Shown: positions 35,709 through 45,010 of the stretch, in pieces | Layout: every line of letters starts with the position of its first letter | Position numbering within the stretch: position 1 is the stretch's first letter | NCBI GenBank assembly: GCA_003210055.1 | Contig: QCNS01000007.1 | Coordinates: forward strand, 26,918-90,917 | Direction: 5' to 3' | DNA: 64,000 nt | Origin: SAR116 cluster bacterium AG-426-I14 | Lineage (GTDB): Bacteria > Pseudomonadota > Alphaproteobacteria > Puniceispirillales > Marisalimonadaceae | The notes under the pieces: model-generated | The model's input: the letters and a program-made list of their open reading frames with translations, nothing else | Told to the model about the DNA's origin: nothing | Database searches by the model: none | Position numbers and translations under genes: made by a program

Positions 35709-37397
35709 TTAAATTAAAAAATCAAAATCAACACCCTCATCAGCTTGCATTACGTGACTCATAAAAAGTTTGTTATACCCTCGTCTTTTAGTAAATTGCG
35801 TTTTAGATTTTTTTGAAATTCTATTTTCTATTTCATCTTTATCAATCAATAAATTTATTGAACGATTTTTTACATCGAGCTTTATAAGGTCTCCATCTTT
35901 AATGATTGAAAAAATATCGTTTTCATCAGTTTCTGGGCATACATGAAGAATTATCGTACCTGAAGCTGTCCCACTCATTCTTCCATCAGATATTCTTACC
36001 ATATCTTTTACCCCAACTTTTGCCAATTTTTTTGGAATTGGAATTAGACCAGCCTCTGGCATGCCTGGCGCTGTTCTTGGGCCAATATTTTGAAGAATAA
36101 GCACTGAATTTTTATCAACATCTAATTCTTCACTATCAATTCTGTTTGCTAAGTCCTCCAGACCTTTAAATACAACTGCTTTACCCTCATGATATAATAA
36201 ATCTTCACTAGCCGCTGACTGTTTAATTATTGCAGATCTTGGAGCTATGTTACCAAATAGCACAGCAATACTTCCTTTTTCGAAAATAGGATTATCTTTT
36301 GTCTTAATAATATTTTGTTTCCATTTATTATTATTATTAATAAGTTCTCCTAGTTTTTTCCCAGTTACGGTCATAACATCTAAATTTAAATAATCTTTAA
36401 TTTCATAAAGAATTCTGGGAACCCCTCCGGCGTTATACAAATCCTCCATATAACCTATACCAGACGGTTTTAAATCAACTATCATTGGTATGTCTCTAGT
36501 TAATTCATCAAATTTTTTCATATCAATTTTTTGACCAATTCTACCTGCAATTGCAGTTAAATGAACCAAGCCGTTAGTTGAACCACCAATTGCAGATAGA
36601 GTGATTAGAGCGTTTTCAAAATTTTTAATGTTAAGATATTCACGAGGTATATGTTTTGATTGCGCTATTTTCACAGATTCAACCCCAGTTTTTTCTGCTA
36701 TTCTTCTTCTTTCAGACGAAACAGCAGGCGCACAAGCACCAGATGGTATCATTAAGCCTAAAGCTTCTGTTAATATAGCCATTGTGCTTGCTGTACCCAT
36801 AACTCCGCAAGTCCCAACAGTTGGAACAAGTTGATTATTAACATTATTTATATCTTCTTCATTTATCTCTTCAGCTCTATAAGCTGCCCAGAAACGCCGA
36901 CAGTCTGTACAAGCCCCTACTCTTTCACCTTTAAATGAACCAGTTAACATTGGTCCAGTTACTAGTTGTATAAATGGAATATTTGAACTTAATCCACCCA
37001 TTAATTGAGCTGGAACTGTCTTATCACACCCTCCTATTAATACACATGCATCCATAGGTTGAGCTCGTAACATTTCTTCTGTATCTATAGACATCAAATT
37101 TCTAAGGTACATAGATGTTGGATGTGCAAAAGATTCATGAATTGTTATTGTTGGAAATTCAAGAGGTATAGCTCCTGAGGATAAAATTCCAGATTTAACG
37201 CTTTTAATTAATTCTGTAACATTTCCATGACAAGGGTTAAAGTCACTATAAGTGTTAGTAATACCAATAATAGGTTTTTCCAGCATGTCATCGGAATAGC
37301 CCAGACCTTTAATAAAAGCTTTTCTTAAAAAAATAGAAAATTCCTGATCACCATAATTAGTTAAGTTTTTCTTCATGCCCTTTAGTTTTGAAGTCAT
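35709..37397 (-). CDS. IlvD/Edd family dehydratase (sugar-acid type)
   Basis: A 562-residue iron-sulfur dehydratase. Cluster-binding cysteines are seen in LIGGCDKTVPAQLMG, ACTDCRRFWAAYRAEE and TVGTCGVMGTASTMA. The TDCRRFWAAYRAEEI context resembles pentonate (arabinonate/xylonate) dehydratases more than branched-chain IlvD. The C-terminal RISDGRMSGTASGTIILHV is the swivelling domain. It removes water from a 2,3-dihydroxy acid to give a 2-oxo acid. Position among dehydrogenases suggests a sugar-acid or hydroxyacid pathway. Confidence 0.9.
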   Translation of the reverse strand: MTSKLKGMKKNLTNYGDQEFSIFLRKAFIKGLGYSDDMLEKPIIGITNTYSDFNPCHGNVTELIKSVKSGILSSGAIPLEFPTITIHESFAHPTSMYLRNLMSIDTEEMLRAQPMDACVLIGGCDKTVPAQLMGGLSSNIPFIQLVTGPMLTGSFKGERVGACTDCRRFWAAYRAEEINEEDINNVNNQLVPTVGTCGVMGTASTMAILTEALGLMIPSGACAPAVSSERRRIAEKTGVESVKIAQSKHIPREYLNIKNFENALITLSAIGGSTNGLVHLTAIAGRIGQKIDMKKFDELTRDIPMIVDLKPSGIGYMEDLYNAGGVPRILYEIKDYLNLDVMTVTGKKLGELINNNNKWKQNIIKTKDNPIFEKGSIAVLFGNIAPRSAIIKQSAASEDLLYHEGKAVVFKGLEDLANRIDSEELDVDKNSVLILQNIGPRTAPGMPEAGLIPIPKKLAKVGVKDMVRISDGRMSGTASGTIILHVCPETDENDIFSIIKDGDLIKLDVKNRSINLLIDKDEIENRISKKSKTQFTKRRGYNKLFMSHVMQADEGVDFDFLI

Positions 37398-37510
37398 ATA
37401 AAAGTTTTCCGCTATTAAGATTAATTTTTATAATAAAATAATATTTATAATATATTAAAATAGAAATAACTGTTAGATTTTAATGTTTTTTTCTGGAATA
37501 AAGTATTCAA

Positions 37511-38395
37511 TTAATTTGGTCTTTTAAAGTTCGAATTTTTTTCTAGTATTTTTAAAATGGAAGAAGCGTCTTTATCTCGTAAACCGTGGGCTATTGCAGA
37601 ATAATAATATTGCAGAGCCACTTGATATATTGGTATCCCAACAGACTTTTCTCTAGATAAGTCAGTAATATACTTTGAGTCTTTCATTGGTATAGAGAAA
37701 TTCATCCCTTCTTTTGAGTAATCTTCATCTACCATTAATTTTCCTCTATTTTCAAACACTCCTGATGAAGAAAAAGTCCCGCTTATTGCTTCATGAATTA
37801 TTTTAGGGGATAGACCTGATTTCATGCCCAAGATCATGACTTCTGCAGTCACAGCATTGTGAACTAAATTTAATATATTTCCAATTAATTTCATTATAAT
37901 ACCATTTCCAAATGCACCTACATCCGTAACCTGCTTGCAAAAAAGTTTTAGAATTAATTCAGCAATTTGTTTATCTTTTTTAGCACCACTAAGATATGAA
38001 GAAAGCTGACCATTCAATGCAGATATTCTGTTTCCAGAAACTGGTGCATCAACAATATTAGATCCATTTTTTAAAATAAATTTTTTTGCATTATTTTTAC
38101 ATTCTACCGGTAAAGTAGAAGTTTCTATAATTAATTTTTTTGATAATATATTATTACTAATTTCTAATAAACTTTGTTCTGTCGGTAAACATGTAATTAT
38201 AACATCGGAATTTTTAAAAACTTCCTTTATTGACAAACAGAATTTAAAATAATTTTTATTTAAGTTTTTTAAAAATTTCTTTGAAATATCAAATCCATAT
38301 AAAGTAACTTTTTGATCTAAAATACATTTTGCTATAGCAGATCCTAAAACACCAATTCCAATTATACCTATTTTATAATTTGTGTGATTATTCAT
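37511..38395 (-). CDS. NAD(P)-dependent beta-hydroxyacid dehydrogenase (3-hydroxyisobutyrate dehydrogenase family)
   Basis: A 294-residue enzyme: IGIIGIGVLGSAIAKCIL (Rossmann), the substrate motif DAPVSGNRISALNG (about residue 112), and the catalytic Lys in IIMKLIGNILNLVHNAVTAEV (about residue 162). The last helices include KDSKYITDLSREKSVGIPIY. The family oxidises 3-hydroxyisobutyrate, tartronate semialdehyde, glyoxylate and related acids. It lies 9 bases downstream of the zinc alcohol dehydrogenase. 113 bases separate it from the dehydratase gene; they hold only AT-rich DNA. Confidence 0.88.
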   Translation of the reverse strand: MNNHTNYKIGIIGIGVLGSAIAKCILDQKVTLYGFDISKKFLKNLNKNYFKFCLSIKEVFKNSDVIITCLPTEQSLLEISNNILSKKLIIETSTLPVECKNNAKKFILKNGSNIVDAPVSGNRISALNGQLSSYLSGAKKDKQIAELILKLFCKQVTDVGAFGNGIIMKLIGNILNLVHNAVTAEVMILGMKSGLSPKIIHEAISGTFSSSGVFENRGKLMVDEDYSKEGMNFSIPMKDSKYITDLSREKSVGIPIYQVALQYYYSAIAHGLRDKDASSILKILEKNSNFKRPN

Positions 38396-38404
38396 TTTTA
38401 TTTT

Positions 38405-39433
38405 TCACAATATTAAACCTGCTCTTCCGATTATGTTACCTTTTTCTATATCTTGATGTAAAGTTTCTGCTCCTTCAAAATTAGATTTTCTAGATATTAG
38501 AGGTTCAATTAATCCTCTAGAATAAAGATTTAAACTTTCGACAACTTCTTGTTTACTGCAATATTTGGAACCGATTATTTCTAATTCTTTCTCTAGTATT
38601 GTATTAGAACTAGAAACAAAATTTTCACCACTACCTCCCAAAGTGACTAATTTACCTCCATTACCCAATAATGACACACCAAGTTCAAGTGAAGATTTAC
38701 TGGATACAAAATCTATAATTCCGTCTAGGTTCTCACCTTTTGTGAATTCATCTATTTTTTGACAAATATTTTTATCCTTTGGTGATATTGAAAATAAAGA
38801 ACCATTTTTATTACAATGAATGAATTTTTCTTCTTTTATTTCAATTCCGACAGCTGAAATATTTGCTAATTTTAGCATTTTTAGCATATGAATTCCAAGC
38901 CCACCACCTGCACCTATGACACCAACTTTATCAATAGATGTAAAACGACCTTTCTTTATAACTTTAAATGGTGTCGCGATTGCATCACATATAATGGCAA
39001 CTTCTAAAAGATTTTTTTTGTAATCTATTGAGTCAGGAATTGGAATAAAGTTTTCAACTGGTAAACTGATGTATTCAGCATATCCACCATTTATTTGCCT
39101 ACCAATATAACCATTAAAATTAGTACAAAGTGTTTCTCTATCTAATCTGCACCACTTACAATCACCGCATGTTAAATAAAAATATGCAGTCACTGGCATT
39201 CCTATTTTTAAGTTGGAATTTCCATCATTTATTTCTACAATTTCTGCTACAATTTCATGACCAATTATAATAGGATAATTAGCTTTAATTCTTCCAGTTT
39301 TAACATGTTGTATGGTTAATCCCGAGCCACATGCAAGAACCCTTGCAACAGCATAACCATTCAATGGTCTAGGATCTTCTATTCTTTCTAATGAAAATTT
39401 CTGGTTAGGGCCATTAAGAATTAGAGCTTTCAT
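38405..39433 (-). CDS. Zinc-dependent alcohol dehydrogenase (MDR family)
   Basis: A 342-residue dehydrogenase. Structural-zinc cysteines are in TCGDCKWCRLDRETLC (about residues 94-109) and the catalytic-zinc region is GHEIVAEIVE (about residue 58) with Cys35 in VLACGSGLTIQHVKTG. The NAD fold has VGVIGAGGGLGIHMLKM. It oxidises a secondary or primary alcohol. It is separated by 2 bases from the Gfo/Idh/MocA gene upstream. Confidence 0.9.
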   Translation of the reverse strand: MKALILNGPNQKFSLERIEDPRPLNGYAVARVLACGSGLTIQHVKTGRIKANYPIIIGHEIVAEIVEINDGNSNLKIGMPVTAYFYLTCGDCKWCRLDRETLCTNFNGYIGRQINGGYAEYISLPVENFIPIPDSIDYKKNLLEVAIICDAIATPFKVIKKGRFTSIDKVGVIGAGGGLGIHMLKMLKLANISAVGIEIKEEKFIHCNKNGSLFSISPKDKNICQKIDEFTKGENLDGIIDFVSSKSSLELGVSLLGNGGKLVTLGGSGENFVSSSNTILEKELEIIGSKYCSKQEVVESLNLYSRGLIEPLISRKSNFEGAETLHQDIEKGNIIGRAGLIL

Positions 39434-39435
39434 TA

Positions 39436-40569
39436 CTAGTCTGACTGAATTTTAACGATTTCACTTTCTATTTGATCGTTAATTTCAATTTTTTCATTGA
39501 TTTTACTTGAAGCATCCATTGCCATGGTCATAACTAAGTTTTTATGACCATCTTCAGCAGATGCATGAGGGGTTTCTGTTCCAACATATAGTCTTTGAAA
39601 CCATGAATTTGTTTCTTCTCTCATTGGCCCCCATAATTGATTATTATATATATCCCCAGGTGGATAAGATGTTAAAAAATCAACATGTCTATTATCAGCA
39701 GGATTATAACCTGAAGGATTGTAACCGTGACCTTGTGGCTTTTCACTTGCTAAAACTAAATCTCTATGCGTGTCTTCAATATCTATAACTCCCTCTGTTC
39801 CAACAATTCCAATTTCTAATCCATAAACTGATCCAGGCCAAACTGTTGGCAAAGCCCAACTAATGTTCATACTAAAGATAGCATCATCATCCATCGTGAA
39901 TATACCAAAAGTAGAATCTTTAGTTCCATGACTTTGAAGTTTTTTATCCACAGATTGTGCGAATATTGTTTTAGGGTATTTACCTTCCATAAGCCATAAA
40001 GACATATCCATGCTATGGGTCCCTGAAACTACCATAGGTGTTAGATTTTTTCTCTCATTTGTCCTTCTCACTGTAGCTATAGGCACCATACTATTCATAA
40101 AAGCTCTAGTCACAACTGATGTAACATCACCTATTTTATTATCCATTAATTTTTGTTTAACTGCTAAAAATCTTCTTCTAAATCTTTGTGTATATCCTAG
40201 AACAGCATCAACATTCGATGACCTTATTTTGTCAAGTACCTCTCTACTTTCACTTAAATCTGTAGCAAGGGGCTTTTCTATAAAAAGTGAAGAGTTTTTT
40301 TCCAAAGCAGACATGATTGGTCCAAAATGATGGTTTTCATCTGTTGCAACTATAACAGCATTCACTTCTGGTCTTTTCAATAGTTCTGTATAGCTTTCAG
40401 TAAAAAAATCAGCTTTACAATCTTGTAGTAATTTGTGACCTAATTCTTTATTGATATCACAAAGTCCTATCCATCCAACTCCAGGATAATCTCTTGCCAT
40501 GATTGCTCTTATTCTACCTATAGTTCCGCAACCAACTACAGCAAGTCCAATTTCCTTTTTATCTGACAT
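39436..40569 (-). CDS. Gfo/Idh/MocA family oxidoreductase
   Basis: A 377-residue dehydrogenase with Rossmann motif AVVGCGTIGRIRAIMA, FIEKPLATDLSESRE (about residue 96) and VSGTHSMDMSLWLMEG in the C-terminal domain. The later segment DNRHVDFLTSYPPGDIYNN is longer than in the two other family members of this window. A good GGAG precedes the ATG. It probably oxidises a sugar or cyclitol hydroxyl in this cluster. Confidence 0.87.
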   Translation of the reverse strand: MSDKKEIGLAVVGCGTIGRIRAIMARDYPGVGWIGLCDINKELGHKLLQDCKADFFTESYTELLKRPEVNAVIVATDENHHFGPIMSALEKNSSLFIEKPLATDLSESREVLDKIRSSNVDAVLGYTQRFRRRFLAVKQKLMDNKIGDVTSVVTRAFMNSMVPIATVRRTNERKNLTPMVVSGTHSMDMSLWLMEGKYPKTIFAQSVDKKLQSHGTKDSTFGIFTMDDDAIFSMNISWALPTVWPGSVYGLEIGIVGTEGVIDIEDTHRDLVLASEKPQGHGYNPSGYNPADNRHVDFLTSYPPGDIYNNQLWGPMREETNSWFQRLYVGTETPHASAEDGHKNLVMTMAMDASSKINEKIEINDQIESEIVKIQSD

Positions 40570-40589
40570 AAAAATCTCCTTTAAAATTT

Positions 40590-42752
40590 TTAATTTAATA
40601 ATTCTTTCATTATATTATCTTTTGTATAAGGCATTGTTTTTATTCTTTGACCTAAAGCATTACACAATGCATTTGAAATAGCTCCTCCTGTTGGACCCGC
40701 AACAACTTCTCCAACTCCTAGATATGGATAACCTACCCGATTAATTACACTTGTCTTGATTTCTGGAATATTATCAAAGCCTATAATTTTATAATTACTC
40801 CAATCTTTAGAAATAATTTCATGTGTGTCATATTTAACTTCTTCATAAAGACACCAACTTGATGCCTGAATTAGACCACCTTCAGCTTGAAACCGAATTC
40901 CATCGTTATAAGCTACTTCTCCAGCGTCAATTGATATCCATGCTTTCAAAAGATCTATTTCCACATCATCTGTAACAGATAGCTCTATGCCAACTGCACA
41001 ATAAGCAGCCAAGTTTTTATATCTTGAAAAACCTATACCTCTGAAACATCCTTGCTTCTCTTTATCCAAACTCATTTGACCTCTTAAGTCTAACAAGACA
41101 TCCCTACCCCTCTTATCATCAAGATGATTTAATCTAAAGTCAAAGGGATCAATGTTTGCTAATTGTGCCATTTCGTCAAGAAAAGACTCTAAAGCTGTGA
41201 CATTTGCAAATGCACCTAATGTTCTTAATGCAGATGTTCTAAGAGGCAAATCATGAACTAAATTTTTAACTAATCTTTTTTCTTTAAAGTTATAAATTGG
41301 GTCTAAGTTTCGATGAATGCCCATGTGAGGAGCTGTTTTAGGAGTAGATTTTCTTTTAATAAAATCATCATTCAATAATTTATAACTCACAAAATTATAA
41401 AGCTCTGATACGGACGGTCTTGTCATGCAAGTGTCTGAGAATACTTCGTGAGACCAATATATAATTTCCCCTTTTTTATCAATAGTTGATGTTAATTTAT
41501 TGATTGATGCACTACCATATGGCTCCCAACAATGCTCATCTTCTCTAGTCCATTTCAACAAAATATGTTTGTTTGGAAATGACTTTGCAATAAAAGCTGC
41601 CTCAAATGCAACGTCATCAGCACCGTTATGACCATAACAACCTGAACCTGGAGAATATTTTAAATTAATATTCTCTTCTGATGTCACAAGAGCTTTCGAT
41701 AAAGTTGATTTAAGATCATATATACCCTGACTATGAGTATAAATATTATATTTATTATTCTCAAAGATTGCACAAGCTGCAGACGGTCCTATTGAGCCAT
41801 GCATTAAATAAGGTCTATTAAATGTAATTGTTTTTGATCTATAATTTGAATTTCCATCAAAGTTTTTTAAAACTGGAATTCTTTCAAATACAGCCTCTCC
41901 TCCGTCCTTAACTAATAAGCTGTCTTTTTCATTTTGATCAATAGAAGTAAACGTATCTTTATTAGATAAATTTCTGGTAGATTTCCATTTTATAGAATTT
42001 TTAATTATATCTAAAAATTTTGAAACTAAAAACTCGTCTTTGGATAAAATAGCTATAAAGGAACCTTGAACAAAAAAACTTATGTCTAATTTTGATATTT
42101 TATCAAGAATTTTTTTATCTATATCAATAAATCTAGAATAATAATTTGGGGGTCTTATTAATCTCGCATGGAGCATGTTATCAAAACATAAATCATGAAC
42201 AAAAATATATTCACCTGTTACAATTTTATGAATTGTCTTCAGTTCAATTGATTGATTATTATCATTTTGATTTATTGAATACTTATCAAATTCGATAATA
42301 TCTTTAATAACAATATTTTTGTAAATTTCAGTTTTAGCAAAATCCCAATAGGATATACCTTCATTTGATTCATTTTTTTTTGCTACTCCATTTTCAAAAT
42401 CAATATCATCTAATTTACAGTCAAATTTTGACAATACATATTGAAAAAATTGATTTTTTAATTCTATGGAAGCTGCTTTTATTGCGGTTCCAGAATGAGA
42501 GGCTGATAAACTACTGGCAGTTTTACCCTCATTAGGTGAAAATTTTGTATTTAATTTATTAACTTCAATTTGTTCATATTTTACCCCAGTATTTTTTGAA
42601 CATATTAATGCTAAAGTAGAACTAATATGTTGTCCTATATCGATCTTTCCAGAATTGATTTTTATTTTATTATCTTCATCTAATAAAAACCAATCAGTTA
42701 ACTTATTATGTTTTTTTATACTTGGACCAGTTTCTAAAAAGTTGTTTTTCAT
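40590..42752 (-). CDS. IorB-type molybdopterin-binding hydroxylase subunit
   Basis: A 720-residue molybdenum hydroxylase large subunit. Motifs include KIDIGQHISSTLALI and GKTASSLSASHSGTAIKAA near the start, then SPGSGCYGHNGADDVAFEAAF (about residue 375), SALRTLGAFANVTALESFLDE, and the C-terminal GVGEVVAGPTGGAISNAL with the catalytic Glu. This order, with the cofactor domain first, fits the isoquinoline 1-oxidoreductase (IorB) branch rather than the Cox branch. It pairs with the 2Fe-2S gene upstream. No FAD subunit is present, and no signal peptide is seen, although many relatives act in the periplasm. Confidence 0.88.
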   Translation of the reverse strand: MKNNFLETGPSIKKHNKLTDWFLLDEDNKIKINSGKIDIGQHISSTLALICSKNTGVKYEQIEVNKLNTKFSPNEGKTASSLSASHSGTAIKAASIELKNQFFQYVLSKFDCKLDDIDFENGVAKKNESNEGISYWDFAKTEIYKNIVIKDIIEFDKYSINQNDNNQSIELKTIHKIVTGEYIFVHDLCFDNMLHARLIRPPNYYSRFIDIDKKILDKISKLDISFFVQGSFIAILSKDEFLVSKFLDIIKNSIKWKSTRNLSNKDTFTSIDQNEKDSLLVKDGGEAVFERIPVLKNFDGNSNYRSKTITFNRPYLMHGSIGPSAACAIFENNKYNIYTHSQGIYDLKSTLSKALVTSEENINLKYSPGSGCYGHNGADDVAFEAAFIAKSFPNKHILLKWTREDEHCWEPYGSASINKLTSTIDKKGEIIYWSHEVFSDTCMTRPSVSELYNFVSYKLLNDDFIKRKSTPKTAPHMGIHRNLDPIYNFKEKRLVKNLVHDLPLRTSALRTLGAFANVTALESFLDEMAQLANIDPFDFRLNHLDDKRGRDVLLDLRGQMSLDKEKQGCFRGIGFSRYKNLAAYCAVGIELSVTDDVEIDLLKAWISIDAGEVAYNDGIRFQAEGGLIQASSWCLYEEVKYDTHEIISKDWSNYKIIGFDNIPEIKTSVINRVGYPYLGVGEVVAGPTGGAISNALCNALGQRIKTMPYTKDNIMKELLN

Positions 42753-42755
42753 TAT

Positions 42756-43223
42756 TTAATTACTTTTCATTAAATTTTCTATTGCTTTAAAGACTGCTGA
42801 ATGTGAACCACACCTACATAATTGTCCCTCGAGAGATTTTAATATATCTTTTTTAGATGGTTTTGAATTTTTATTAAATAAAGCAGAAAGTGATATGATT
42901 ATACCACTGGTGCAGTACCCGCATTGTGCCGCATTATACTTCTTAAATGAATCTTGTACTTTGTTTAGATTATCATTTGAACTTAAGCCTTCAATTGTAG
43001 TAATTTTAGAACTTACACAATCTTTCGCTAAAATATTACATGATAGTTTTTTTTCACCATCTATTATAACTGCACAACTTCCACATTGCTCCAAACCGCA
43101 ACCTAACTTGGTGCCTTTTAAGTTATAATCATCTCGGATGACATAAATAAGCGGTTTTTCTTCATAAATTAATAAATCTTTATGATTACCATTTATATTA
43201 AATTTACATTTAATTTTTTTCAT
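42756..43223 (-). CDS. IorA-type 2Fe-2S subunit of molybdenum hydroxylase
   Basis: A 155-residue electron-transfer subunit with two [2Fe-2S] clusters. The plant-type cluster is KLGCGLEQCGSCAVI with the further Cys in KLSCNILA. The second, near the molybdopterin, is AQCGYCTSGIIIS and LEGQLCRCGSH. Size and motifs match the small subunit of IorAB- or CoxS-like hydroxylases. It is 3 bases from the large-subunit gene and 5 bases from the reductase gene upstream. Confidence 0.93.
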   Translation of the reverse strand: MKKIKCKFNINGNHKDLLIYEEKPLIYVIRDDYNLKGTKLGCGLEQCGSCAVIIDGEKKLSCNILAKDCVSSKITTIEGLSSNDNLNKVQDSFKKYNAAQCGYCTSGIIISLSALFNKNSKPSKKDILKSLEGQLCRCGSHSAVFKAIENLMKSN

Positions 43224-43228
43224 ACTAA

Positions 43229-44203
43229 TTAATTTATTAAAAGAACTAATTTACCAAAGTGTTTGTTTTCATTCATTATATTTAATGCATGTTTTGCTTC
43301 ATTAAGTGGAAATGTTTTATCAATATGATGTCTAATTTTCCCTTCAAGAACTAAATGCCAAAGATCTTTATTAGCCAAATTAGCAACTTTTTCATTTTCA
43401 TCAATAGATCTTGTTCTTCCTGTTGTCCCAATATAATTTAATCTTCTTTTTGCATGAAGATCAAAATCAAAATCTCCATTCATACCTGCTAAACGTCCAA
43501 TATTTATTATGTGACCATTTATTTTTGTTGCTTCCATATTTTTATTGACATAGTTACCCGAAAGCATGTCAACTAAAATGTCTACGCCTTTTCCATCTGT
43601 ATGTTCTAATACAGCTTTTAACCAATTTTTATTACTACTATCTATTACTTCATCAGCGCCAAATTGCTTAAGTTTTCCTCTTCTTTCATCATTCATTGAA
43701 GAGCCAATAGTTAAACAAGCTCCTAATGCTTTTGATATCTGAAGTCCAATTAATCCTACAGCGCTACTTGCACCTTGGATAAATACGGTTTTTCCTGATA
43801 AAAACTTTCCATTCGTAACTATTGCATCGTGCATAGTTTGCAAATTACCTTGAATAGTTGCTGCTTGCTCCCAGTTCAATTCATCTGAGTTTATAGGTAT
43901 AGTTCGTCTGTAATGTGCTAAAGCATACTCTGCCCAACCCGAGCCCCCTCTGCACATGACTTTATCACCAATTTTTAAATTTTTTACTTCTGCACCACAA
44001 TCTACTATTTCACCTGCAAACTCTCCACCAAGGATTTTAGTTTCACCTCCAGTGTGCCCGAATGATTGACCTTGCGTTTCAAGTAAATCTGAGCGATTAA
44101 GACCACATGCAAAAACCTTTACTAATACTTGTTGATCTTTTGGCGTTGGTTCCGATGTCTCTATAATTTCCACTCCATTTGAACCTATTGAAACTGCTTT
44201 CAT
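43229..44203 (-). CDS. Zinc-free MDR / quinone oxidoreductase-like dehydrogenase
   Basis: A 324-residue medium-chain reductase: FACGLNRSDLLETQGQ, ILGGEFAGEIVDCG, the NADPH motif VFIQGASSAVGLIGLQI (about residue 141) and VDILVDMLSGNYVNKN. No structural-zinc cysteines. It belongs to the PIG3/quinone oxidoreductase branch. It lies between the SDR and the Mo-hydroxylase genes, so it may handle a carbonyl of the same pathway. A GGAG precedes the ATG. Confidence 0.85.
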   Translation of the reverse strand: MKAVSIGSNGVEIIETSEPTPKDQQVLVKVFACGLNRSDLLETQGQSFGHTGGETKILGGEFAGEIVDCGAEVKNLKIGDKVMCRGGSGWAEYALAHYRRTIPINSDELNWEQAATIQGNLQTMHDAIVTNGKFLSGKTVFIQGASSAVGLIGLQISKALGACLTIGSSMNDERRGKLKQFGADEVIDSSNKNWLKAVLEHTDGKGVDILVDMLSGNYVNKNMEATKINGHIINIGRLAGMNGDFDFDLHAKRRLNYIGTTGRTRSIDENEKVANLANKDLWHLVLEGKIRHHIDKTFPLNEAKHALNIMNENKHFGKLVLLIN

Positions 44204-44233
44204 TTATTTCTCCTAACATCTAAGTTTAAAAGC

Positions 44234-44998
44234 TTATCTTGCAGTCCAGCCCCCATCTACAAGTAAACTTGATCCTGTCATAAGAGATGAAGCGTCAGAT
44301 GCAAGAAAAACAAAAGGTCCCATTAAATCTTCAATTTCACCAAGTCTTCCAAGTGGAATCATTGATATAACTTGTTCTTTAAACTTATCATCTTTTAAAA
44401 ATGGTTCTGTCATAGGTGTCTTTATAAAAGTTGGACATATTGAATTAACTCTAATACCTTTTGGCGCTAATTCAATTGATAAAGATTTTGTAAAACCTTC
44501 TATTGCAAACTTTGTAGAGCAATATGTTGTTCTATTTGGGCCACCCACATGACCCATTTGAGATGAGACATTTATGATTGAACCACAAATATTATTATCC
44601 AACATCTTTAAAACCACTTGTTTTGTAAGATTAATAACGGATTTAACATTAAGAGACATCACGTAATCAAAATCTTCTATCTTTGTATCTGTTAGACTAG
44701 ATGGAATATTTGTTCCTGCATTATTTACAAGTATATCAAAAGGTTTTTCTTCAGAAATGAAATTCTCTACACTTTTTTCATCTGTAACGTCTAAAACTTT
44801 ATATTTAGATTTGAGTTCTAAATCTTGAATATATTGATTAAGTTGAACTAATTCATTTTCTGTTCTTGAAACCATAACTATTTCTGACCCTGCTTGAGCC
44901 AAAGCTATAGATGCTCCTAAGCCTATACCTCTTCCTGCACCAGTTATTAAAGATCTTTTCCCATTTAGATTAAAGCTAGGTGTACTTGGATAATTCAT
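44234..44998 (-). CDS. Short-chain dehydrogenase/reductase (SDR)
   Basis: A 254-residue classical SDR. The cofactor motif is SLITGAGRGIGLGASIAL, followed by DILVNNAGTNIP, the Ser of INVSSQMGHVGG, and the Tyr and Lys of TTYCSTKFAIEGF; the end reads SSLLVDGGW. An AAGGAG at 45005-45010 overlaps the stop codon of the upstream HisD-like gene and fixes the start at 44998. It oxidises a secondary alcohol. With the HisD-like gene it parallels the HpsN/HpsO pair of sulfopropanediol breakdown (inference). Confidence 0.93.
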   Translation of the reverse strand: MNYPSTPSFNLNGKRSLITGAGRGIGLGASIALAQAGSEIVMVSRTENELVQLNQYIQDLELKSKYKVLDVTDEKSVENFISEEKPFDILVNNAGTNIPSSLTDTKIEDFDYVMSLNVKSVINLTKQVVLKMLDNNICGSIINVSSQMGHVGGPNRTTYCSTKFAIEGFTKSLSIELAPKGIRVNSICPTFIKTPMTEPFLKDDKFKEQVISMIPLGRLGEIEDLMGPFVFLASDASSLMTGSSLLVDGGWTAR

Positions 44999-45004
44999 TT
45001 TTTT

Positions 45005-45010
45005 CTCCTT
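45005..45010 (-). promoter_or_regulatory. Ribosome binding site of the SDR gene overlapping the upstream stop
   Basis: AAGGAG on the minus strand, 6 bases before ATG 44998 and overlapping the TAA at 45009-45011. This arrangement couples translation of the HisD-like gene and the SDR, and rules out the longer start. Confidence 0.75.
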
